A stretch of 6,272 bases of DNA. It comes from an uncultured Eubacteriales bacterium. GTDB lineage: Bacteria; Bacillota; Clostridia; Monoglobales; Monoglobaceae. Under the pieces are notes generated by a model. It was not told the DNA's origin. It worked only from the letters and a program-made list of their open reading frames with translations, and did no database searches. Of this stretch, positions 1 to 5,404 are shown in pieces. The DNA lies in the NCBI GenBank assembly GCA_958346135.1, contig CATVQN010000073.1, positions 1 through 6,272 of the forward strand, written 5' to 3'. The position numbers and the translations under genes are program-made. Position 1 is the stretch's first letter, and each line of letters starts with the position of its first letter.

Positions 1-36
1 GGAAATGAAATTTAAAAGATTGAAAGGAAGGTTATT

Positions 37-1359
37 ATGGCAAAGGTAATCCCGTTTCGAGGACTCCGCTATAACACCGATAAGTTTAACGACTTAGATA
101 CTGTAACTGCACCGCCGTATGATATTATCTCTCCGGCGCAGAAGCAGGAGCTCTATAATAAAGATGAATATAATGTGGTGCGATTGGATTTCGGTATGGA
201 TTTTATCAGCGATGACGAAAAATCTAACCGCTATACCAGAAGCGCCGCATATCTGGAGAAATGGATTCAGGATCGGCAGCTGATTTTTGAAGAGAAGCCG
301 GCATTTTATATCTATGAACAGATTTTTTCGCTGGGTTCCGAAAAGCCATCCCATTCGTTAAAGGGGATCATCGGGCTGGTACAGCTGGAGGAATTTTCAA
401 AGAAAATCGTACTTCCTCACGAGGAGACCATCACATCGGCCAAGCAGGATCGGTTAAAGCTGATGGAGGCCACCGGATCCAATCTCAGTCAGGTCTATTC
501 CCTGTACATGGACGAGGATAAGGAGATCGGCGGTTTGATTGAGAGCTACAGTGACCGGGAGCCGGATCTGAGTTTTGTCTCAGATGAGAATATTACGCAG
601 AATATCTGGATCATTACCGAGGAAGCGGTGAATACCCATATCAGTGACCTGTTTCGGGATAAGCAGGTATTTATTGCCGACGGCCATCACCGCTATGAAA
701 CAGCGCTGAACTATCGCAGAGAGCGGCACGCCCAGGACGGCACTGAAGAGGGAACCATGTCATACGACTATGTGATGATGATGCTGGTGTCCATGAGCGA
801 CGGTGGATTGTTTGTGTTCCCGACCCACCGGATGATTCGGGGGCTTGAGAATTTTGACGAGGTTTTGCTGGTGGGCTTTTTGACCGAGGAGTTCACGGTG
901 TCAAAAATTTACTTCACCGAGGGCGATTATGCAACGATTATTTCGGAGCGTCTGGCCAATACGGTGGACGAAACACTGTTTGGGCTCTATACCGGTCAGA
1001 ATTATTACTATCTTTTAAAGCTGAAGAATACCAAGGCAATTGACCATGCGATAGAGAATAAGTCGGATGCTTATAAGCATTTGGATGTGACAATTTTACA
1101 TAAACTGATTCTGGAAAAATATCTGGGAATCGATGAGGAAAATATGCGCAGCCAGAAGAATCTGGTTTATACCCGGGACGCCCGGGAGGCCGTGAAAGCA
1201 GTGAAAAACGGTGAATTTGACTGTGTGTTTTTCATCAATCCCCCCAAGGTGGCGGAGATCAAAGCGGTAGCACAGGCAAACGAGAAGATGCCGCAGAAAT
1301 CCACCTACTTTTGGCCAAAGCTTGTCACCGGAATTGTGATGAACAAGTTTGAGGATTGA
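37..1359 (+). CDS. DUF1015 family protein of unknown function
   Basis: A 440-residue soluble protein with no signal peptide or membrane segment. I recognise it as DUF1015 from several family landmarks: PPYD near residue 26, P-H-E-E-T at 127-131, F-I-A-D-G-H-H-R-Y-E-T-A at 212-223, and a conserved tail starting M-P-Q-K-S-T-Y-F at 418. The length is close to the roughly 400-440 residues usual for the family. The start is supported by AAAGGAAGG at 23-31, just upstream of ATG 37. The biochemical role is not established. Family members in Clostridia are often found next to serine biosynthesis genes (serA, serC); here the visible partners are threonine/aspartate-pathway genes, with hom beginning 62 bases downstream. 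What lies upstream is outside the window; bases 1-36 show no recognisable gene end. The D-G-H-H-R motif resembles phosphate-binding motifs of the ParB/sulfiredoxin fold, which is inference. Family call is secure; function is unknown. Confidence 0.9.
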   Translation: MAKVIPFRGLRYNTDKFNDLDTVTAPPYDIISPAQKQELYNKDEYNVVRLDFGMDFISDDEKSNRYTRSAAYLEKWIQDRQLIFEEKPAFYIYEQIFSLGSEKPSHSLKGIIGLVQLEEFSKKIVLPHEETITSAKQDRLKLMEATGSNLSQVYSLYMDEDKEIGGLIESYSDREPDLSFVSDENITQNIWIITEEAVNTHISDLFRDKQVFIADGHHRYETALNYRRERHAQDGTEEGTMSYDYVMMMLVSMSDGGLFVFPTHRMIRGLENFDEVLLVGFLTEEFTVSKIYFTEGDYATIISERLANTVDETLFGLYTGQNYYYLLKLKNTKAIDHAIENKSDAYKHLDVTILHKLILEKYLGIDEENMRSQKNLVYTRDAREAVKAVKNGEFDCVFFINPPKVAEIKAVAQANEKMPQKSTYFWPKLVTGIVMNKFED

Positions 1360-1410
1360 TTTTCTTGAATACAAGGCGGAGGCTTTTCCCTTCGTGAGTG
1401 CTGAAAGGAT

Positions 1411-1415
1411 GGAAG
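1411..1415 (+). promoter_or_regulatory. Ribosome binding site deciding the hom start at 1422
   Basis: GGAAG at 1411-1415, with AAAGGA just before it at 1404-1409, lies 6 bases upstream of ATG 1422. A longer reading frame opens at GTG 1398, but its extra eight residues (starting L-K-G-W-K-K) precede the place where the family's nucleotide-binding fold normally begins and are encoded by the ribosome-binding region itself. This favours ATG 1422. Confidence 0.6.
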
Positions 1416-1421
1416 AAACAG

Positions 1422-2636
1422 ATGAAAATTGGAATCATGGGATTTGGCGTTGTCGGCAGCGGTGTAGGTGAGATTATTGCCAATTCTCCGGACGGACTGA
1501 AAAAGCGGAGCGGTGAGGTTATTGAGGTTGCGAAGATTTTGGATCTCCGGGATTTTCCGGACAGCTCCTATCATTGCTTTACCAAGGACTTTAATGATAT
1601 TCTCGCCGATGACGAAATCGGCGTGGTTGCCGAAGTCATGGGCGGGGTGAATCCTGCGTACACCTTTACCAAGCAGCTTTTAACCGCGGGAAAGAGCGTG
1701 GTGACCTCTAATAAAGAGCTGGTGGCCAAGCATGGCACCGAGCTTTTGCAAATTGCGAAGGAACACCAGGTAAGCTATCTTTTTGAGGCCAGTGTCGGCG
1801 GCGGTATTCCGATTATCCGTCCTCTCTACTCCAGCCTTTCGGCCAATGAGTTGACCGACGTGTTCGGGATCTTAAACGGTACCACCAACTATATTCTCAC
1901 CCAGATGATTAAAGAGGGCGAGAGCTTTGAAACCGCCTTAAAGGGCGCGCAGGAAAAGGGCTATGCGGAAAAGGATCCTACGGCCGATGTGGAAGGTCAT
2001 GATACCTGTCGGAAAACGGCAATTTTAGCTTCGCTGGCCTTTGGAAAATATGTGGACAGCGAAGAGATTGAAACCGAAGGTATTACGAAAATTACCTTAG
2101 CAGATGTTGCTTATGCCGAAGCGCTGGGCGGCGTGATCAAGCTGATCGGGATGGCGTCAAAACAGGACGGCGGTGTTTATGCCCGGGTATGTCCGGCAAT
2201 TTTGAAGAAGGACAATCCCCTTGCGGGAATTGACGGGGTATTTAATGGTATCATGGTCAAGGGCGATGCCATCGGCGATGTGATGTTCTATGGCCGGGGT
2301 GCCGGTTCTCTGCCGACGGCCAGTGCAGTGGTTTCGGATATTATTGACGCAGTCAAGCATAAGGGGAAGCACATTGCTCTGGGTTGGACAGAGGGCGAGC
2401 CGGGCTATTTGAAGGATGCGTCAAAGCAGCGGTTTTCATTCTATGTCCGCATGACCGGCAATGCCAAGGACGTTTCCGGAGCGGGATATCGAATCTTGAC
2501 CTTAGACGGATCGGAATACCAAAATGAATTTGCGGTACTGACCCCGGAGATGGATGAAGCGGAGCTTGCGGCATTTATGGATTCTCTGGGTGCAGAGCAC
2601 GAAATATTAGGAATCTTAAGGCTGGTGGCGGAATAA
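1422..2636 (+). CDS. hom: Homoserine dehydrogenase
   Basis: Reduces aspartate 4-semialdehyde to homoserine with NAD(P)H, the branch toward threonine and methionine, in the cytoplasm. The 404-residue product opens directly with the Rossmann motif G-F-G-V-V-G-S-G (7-14). It then shows the conserved S-N-K with K98, the F-E-A-S-V-G-G-G-I-P block (121-130), L-N-G-T-T-N (151-156), and the full homoserine dehydrogenase signature at 176-198, with D185-P186, D189, G192-H-D194 and K198 all present. The catalytic region therefore looks intact. The C-terminal part from about residue 337 resembles a shortened ACT domain: it begins F-S-F-Y-V-R-M but lacks the usual D-x-x-G-V-L turn, and the total is shorter than Bacillus subtilis Hom (about 433). 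The gene follows the DUF1015 gene by 62 bases and its TAA overlaps the thrB ATG by one base, so co-translation with thrB is expected. An alternative GTG start at 1398 is less likely. Confidence 0.95.
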   Translation: MKIGIMGFGVVGSGVGEIIANSPDGLKKRSGEVIEVAKILDLRDFPDSSYHCFTKDFNDILADDEIGVVAEVMGGVNPAYTFTKQLLTAGKSVVTSNKELVAKHGTELLQIAKEHQVSYLFEASVGGGIPIIRPLYSSLSANELTDVFGILNGTTNYILTQMIKEGESFETALKGAQEKGYAEKDPTADVEGHDTCRKTAILASLAFGKYVDSEEIETEGITKITLADVAYAEALGGVIKLIGMASKQDGGVYARVCPAILKKDNPLAGIDGVFNGIMVKGDAIGDVMFYGRGAGSLPTASAVVSDIIDAVKHKGKHIALGWTEGEPGYLKDASKQRFSFYVRMTGNAKDVSGAGYRILTLDGSEYQNEFAVLTPEMDEAELAAFMDSLGAEHEILGILRLVAE

Positions 2637-3544
2637 TGGTAAAAGTAAAAGTACCCGCAACCAGCGCCAACCTGGGCCCCGGTTTTGACAGTATGGGCCT
2701 GGCGCTCAGCTTATATAATTATGTGACTGCGGAGGAGACCGACGGTGGACTGGTCATTGACATTTTGGATGACTCCAAAAAGTTTCTGGCTGCTGATGAG
2801 AGGAACCTGGTCTACACGTCTATGAAGGCGGTTTTTGATAAGGTGGGTTATCCCTGCAAGGGGCTTCACCTGACTTTGGAGAACAATATTAAGGTGACCC
2901 GTGGCCTTGGCAGCAGCAGCGCCGGAATTGTCTCCGGTCTGCTTGCGGCCAACGAGATGTCGGGTAACCAGCTTTCTATGGATACCCTGCTCTATATGGC
3001 CACCGAAATCGAGGGGCACGGCGATAATGTGACCCCGGCGCTTCTGGGCGGGTTTACGGTGACGGTAAAGCACAATAACCGGATTCAATATGTACGCAGT
3101 GATATTAAAGACGATCTGCGGTTTGCGGCATTGATCCCGGATTTCTTTTTGCAGACCAAAAAAGCACGGGGGATTCTTCCTCGTTCGGTGTCCATGCGTG
3201 ATGCGATTTATAATACCGGTCACAGTGCGTTGCTTGCAGCCAGTATCATGACCGGAAAATATGAGAATATCCGTACTGCGGTGGGAGACAAGCTCCATCA
3301 GCGGTATCGGAAACGGTTGATTCCCAAGATGGACGAGATGTTTCGCACCTGCTACGCTAACGATGCGCTGGGGGTATATTTAAGCGGAGCGGGACCGACC
3401 ATTGTGGCGATTGTCCACCGGGACAATCAAACCTTTGAAGAGGAGATGCGCCAGGTGCTCAGCCAGCGGCTGCACGGCTGGAGCCTGTATATGCTTGAGG
3501 CGGATAATCAAGGCGCCGTAGTCTGCGAATCCGACCAAAGATAG
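2636..3544 (+). CDS. thrB: Homoserine kinase (GHMP family)
   Basis: Phosphorylates homoserine with ATP to O-phospho-L-homoserine, the substrate of threonine synthase. The 302-residue protein has the length typical of bacterial ThrB and carries the family landmarks: an N-terminal V-P-A-T-S-A-N-L-G-P-G-F-D (6-18), the glycine/serine-rich ATP loop G-L-G-S-S-S-A-G (90-97), the E-G-H-G-D-N-V block (126-132) that belongs to the active site region, and the C-terminal S-G-A-G-P-T motif (250-255) of the GHMP fold. No membrane or export signal is seen. Its ATG shares the A of the hom stop codon (TAATG at 2634-2638) and only a weak GGTGGCGGA-like sequence precedes it, so translation is probably coupled to hom. 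A 45-base gap separates it from lysC; no promoter or terminator is apparent there. Confidence 0.96.
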   Translation: MVKVKVPATSANLGPGFDSMGLALSLYNYVTAEETDGGLVIDILDDSKKFLAADERNLVYTSMKAVFDKVGYPCKGLHLTLENNIKVTRGLGSSSAGIVSGLLAANEMSGNQLSMDTLLYMATEIEGHGDNVTPALLGGFTVTVKHNNRIQYVRSDIKDDLRFAALIPDFFLQTKKARGILPRSVSMRDAIYNTGHSALLAASIMTGKYENIRTAVGDKLHQRYRKRLIPKMDEMFRTCYANDALGVYLSGAGPTIVAIVHRDNQTFEEEMRQVLSQRLHGWSLYMLEADNQGAVVCESDQR

Positions 3545-3589
3545 GGCGGCTTGATTTGGACTTAGATTCAGAAAATGGAGGGATAAGAA

Positions 3590-4795
3590 ATGGCACTTAT
3601 CGTACAAAAATTCGGCGGCAGTTCAGTTGCCGATGCAGAGAGGGTAATGAACGTTGCAAGGCGGGTGGTAGAGACCGTGCAGGAGGGCAACCGGGTTGTG
3701 GTTGTGGTTTCTGCGCAGGGTGATACCACTGACGACCTGATTGAAAAAGCAAACGAAATCAATCCCGAGGGGTCTAAAAGAGAGATGGATATGCTGCTGT
3801 CCAGCGGCGAACAAATTTCCATTGCGCTGCTGGCCATGGCGATTGAGAAGCTGAAGTGTTCGGTAATTTCTCTGACCGGATGGCAGGCAGGCTTCATGAC
3901 CAACGCCACCTCCGGCAATGCCAGAATCGGAAAAATCAACACCGAGCGGATTATGGCAGAGCTGGATAAGAACAGCGTAGTTGTGGTTGCGGGCTTCCAG
4001 GGACTGAATAAATACGATGATATTACAACCCTGGGGCGGGGCGGCAGCGATACCTCTGCGGTGGCACTTGCGGCGGCGTTGAGCGCAGAAAGATGCGAGA
4101 TTTATACCGATGTGGACGGTGTGTATACCGCCGATCCCCGTATCGTTCCCGATGCGGTGAAGCTGGAGGAAATCACCTATGATGAGATGCTGGAGCTTGC
4201 TAGTCTGGGCGCCAACGTACTGCACAACCGTTCCGTGGAGATGGCAAAGAAATATAATGTTAAGCTCGAAGTAAAATCCAGTTTTCACAAAGTACCCGGC
4301 ACAGTGGTAAAGGAGGTAACCAATATGGAAAGAATGTTAATCAGAGGGGTAACCCGGGATAATGATGTGGCACGTATTGCGGTAGTCGGCGTAGAGGATA
4401 CGCCGGGAGTTGCGTTTAAAATATTTTCGGCTCTGGCGAAGGCGGATATCAATGTAGACATGATTCTGCAGTCCATCGGTCATAACGGTACGAAGGATAT
4501 TGTCTTTACCGTAACCAAAGATAATATGAAAAAGACGCTGGAGATTATTGAGGAATTAAAGGAGATCCTGCACTATCAGGAGCTTAACTGCCGTGATGAT
4601 TTGAGCAAGGTATCCATTGTCGGTGCCGGCATGGCGCATAATCCGGGTGTTGCGGCGCAGATGTTTGAGGCGCTGTTTGCAGCCCAGATCAACATTCACA
4701 TGATTTCCACTTCTGAAATCAAGGTGTCGGTTCTGATCAATGTGAATAACGCAGAGCGTGCCGTGGCCGTAATCCATGACCAGTTCTGTAAATAA
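3590..4795 (+). CDS. lysC: Aspartate kinase, alpha subunit (full length)
   Basis: Phosphorylates aspartate to aspartyl 4-phosphate, the first committed step for lysine, threonine, methionine and diaminopimelate. The 401-residue product has an amino-acid kinase domain with K-F-G-G-S-S (7-12), G-R-G-G-S-D-T-S-A (149-157) and T-D-V-D-G-V-Y-T-A-D-P-R (173-184). Two ACT regulatory domains follow, at about 261-330 and 341-401, each with a recognisable P-G-V turn (272-274 and the N-P-G-V of the second). This is the monofunctional type of Bacillus LysC (about 408 residues), not a fusion to homoserine dehydrogenase. The start is set by GGAGGG at 3577-3582, 7 bases before ATG. Position after hom and thrB suggests a role in threonine supply, so threonine and/or lysine feedback through the ACT pair is likely, but the effector cannot be read from sequence. 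A terminator begins 5 bases after the stop. The gene also contains a probable internal start at codon 246. Confidence 0.96.
   Translation: MALIVQKFGGSSVADAERVMNVARRVVETVQEGNRVVVVVSAQGDTTDDLIEKANEINPEGSKREMDMLLSSGEQISIALLAMAIEKLKCSVISLTGWQAGFMTNATSGNARIGKINTERIMAELDKNSVVVVAGFQGLNKYDDITTLGRGGSDTSAVALAAALSAERCEIYTDVDGVYTADPRIVPDAVKLEEITYDEMLELASLGANVLHNRSVEMAKKYNVKLEVKSSFHKVPGTVVKEVTNMERMLIRGVTRDNDVARIAVVGVEDTPGVAFKIFSALAKADINVDMILQSIGHNGTKDIVFTVTKDNMKKTLEIIEELKEILHYQELNCRDDLSKVSIVGAGMAHNPGVAAQMFEALFAAQINIHMISTSEIKVSVLINVNNAERAVAVIHDQFCK
4310..4317 (+). promoter_or_regulatory. Internal Shine-Dalgarno inside lysC
   Basis: AAGGAGGT lies in the lysC coding sequence, 7 bases before the in-frame ATG at 4325. 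It is the closest match in this window to the anti-Shine-Dalgarno complement, stronger than the sites before hom, thrB or the lysC start itself. The bases encode K-E-V in the linker between the kinase and ACT domains. Confidence 0.8.
4325..4795 (+). CDS. lysC: Aspartate kinase beta subunit from in-frame internal start
   Basis: Predicted second product of lysC, read in the same frame from ATG 4325 (codon 246 of the full protein) to the shared stop, giving 156 residues. It contains only the two ACT domains and no kinase motifs. In Bacillus subtilis aspartokinase II the same gene makes a catalytic alpha subunit and a beta subunit of about 163 residues from an internal in-frame start, assembling as alpha2beta2; the start site and size here match that plan closely. 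The sequence shows the strong AAGGAGGT at 4310-4317 with 7-base spacing. A further in-frame ATG follows at 4334 but is less well spaced. The beta subunit's exact role, probably in effector binding and assembly, is inferred from the family; expression is not proven by sequence. Confidence 0.75.
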   Translation: MERMLIRGVTRDNDVARIAVVGVEDTPGVAFKIFSALAKADINVDMILQSIGHNGTKDIVFTVTKDNMKKTLEIIEELKEILHYQELNCRDDLSKVSIVGAGMAHNPGVAAQMFEALFAAQINIHMISTSEIKVSVLINVNNAERAVAVIHDQFCK

Positions 4796-4800
4796 GTAAT

Positions 4801-4838
4801 AAAAACTCCGCTGCCGATAAAGAGCAGCGGAGTTTTTT
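4801..4838. terminator. Intrinsic terminator after lysC, probably bidirectional
   Basis: A perfect 10-base stem, ACTCCGCTGC at 4805-4814 with GCAGCGGAGT at 4824-4833, encloses a 9-base loop. It is followed on the + strand by a run of six T (4833-4838) and preceded by five A (4801-4805), which extend the stem and give a T-run on the - strand. It lies between the stop of lysC (4795) and the stop of the convergent - strand gene (4850), so it can serve both. Confidence 0.93.
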
Positions 4839-4849
4839 GTGAGATTGGT

Positions 4850-5278
4850 TTATAGAAAGGACTTCATTTTTTCAATGTTGGCCTGTTCCTCTTTGATTTG
4901 CTTTTGGGCAAACTGTAATACCTCATGGTCATCGCCGTTGTAGTCATGAATTTGCTTGGTCAGCTTGGTAATTCCCATGGTGCTTCCCTGAATTACCATT
5001 TCTGCCAGCCGGGAATCGGTGGGTTCCTTCATTGCTTCAATTTTACTGGTAAAGGCGGCCATCATTTTGGACATAGACCGAGCGTCCTTTCCCACTGCGC
5101 CTCGGTCAGCCAGCATCCGGTCACTGGTTTCGTAAGTCTTGCTGTACTCATCGATTTGCGTCCGAAGTGCTTCTGAAAAATCAGCGCTGTGCGAGAGGTC
5201 TAAAAGCTGTCGCAGACTATCCCGTGCCATGTCGGCATTTTGGTGAATGTGGTTTAAAAGTTCAACATCCTGTAGCAT
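4850..5278 (-). CDS. Small all-helical soluble protein, function unknown
   Basis: A 142-residue protein that I cannot assign with confidence. It has no cysteine, no signal peptide and no membrane segment, and is rich in charged residues, methionine and glutamine. The pattern suggests four to five amphipathic helices (about 3-28, 31-58, 65-84, 88-112 and 117-141), broken at R-G-A-V-G (59-63), E-P-T-D (85-88) and Y-N-G-D-D (113-117). This fits a ferritin-like or DUF2383/DUF4142-like helical bundle. The segment E-M-V-I-Q-G-S-T-M-G-I-T (93-104) looks like a conserved core. No clear ExxH pair of a di-iron site is evident, so metal binding is not claimed. The start is supported by AAAAGGAG on the - strand (positions 5288-5295), 9 bases before the ATG, and the codon pattern is orderly. 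It lies downstream of the transporter on the same strand with a 105-base gap that may hold its own promoter. Confidence 0.8.
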   Translation of the reverse strand: MLQDVELLNHIHQNADMARDSLRQLLDLSHSADFSEALRTQIDEYSKTYETSDRMLADRGAVGKDARSMSKMMAAFTSKIEAMKEPTDSRLAEMVIQGSTMGITKLTKQIHDYNGDDHEVLQFAQKQIKEEQANIEKMKSFL

Positions 5279-5334
5279 TGGCTCTGTCTCCTTTTCGATA
5301 TGGTTTTACAGCTAGTATTTCCTATGAGAGTACT

Positions 5335-5404
5335 GAATATACAGGAAACGGCACAGAAATGATTTTCTAAGTAAAACGGTTTATCAACGCATTCCTGTAT
5401 GTTC
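5335..5404. repeat. 13-base inverted repeat flanking a putative promoter
   Basis: GAATATACAGGAA at 5335-5347 and TTCCTGTATGTTC at 5392-5404 are inverted copies matching at 12 of 13 positions, with 44 bases between them. The second arm lies in the last codons of the transporter gene, the first in the gap before the small helical gene. They could be paired operator sites or, in RNA, a long-loop hairpin. Chance similarity cannot be excluded. Confidence 0.45.
5359..5387 (-). promoter_or_regulatory. Putative sigma-A promoter for the 142-residue gene
   Basis: On the - strand, TTGATA (5382-5387) and AATCAT (5359-5364) are separated by exactly 17 bases, matching the -35 consensus at 5 of 6 and the -10 consensus at 4 of 6. 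The -35 box overlaps the TGA stop of the transporter. Transcription would begin near 5352 and leave a leader of about 70 bases before the small gene. The -10 match is modest. Confidence 0.35.

Noticed and set aside
1360..1421. Possible T-box or riboswitch before hom
   Set aside because: Only 62 bases separate the genes, too little for a T-box or lysine riboswitch, and no stable hairpin followed by a T-run is visible.
1394..1471. A short frame of 25 codons from GTG 1394 (or ATG 1409) overlapping the hom start, with AGGCGGAGG upstream at 1374-1382
   Set aside because: The product has no leader-peptide pattern such as a run of Thr or Ile codons and no attenuator hairpin follows; it is most simply an out-of-frame by-product of the hom ribosome binding region.
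2711..3298. A 195-residue open frame on the - strand inside thrB
   Set aside because: It is fully antisense to a clear homoserine kinase, has an unnatural composition rich in H, R, T and I, and shows no family motif; it is a shadow of the real gene.
3545..3589. Possible separate promoter or lysine riboswitch before lysC
   Set aside because: The gap is 45 bases; TTGATT and TTGGAC are present but no acceptable -10 box lies at the right distance, and a lysine riboswitch needs far more length.
3623..4288. A 221-residue open frame on the - strand inside lysC
   Set aside because: It is antisense to the kinase domain, has many H, C and R residues and no recognisable domain; a frame shadow.
4925..5176. 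An 83-residue open frame on the + strand opposite the small helical gene
   Set aside because: It overlaps the better-supported - strand gene, has no good ribosome binding site and a composition rich in H, G and F typical of antisense frames.
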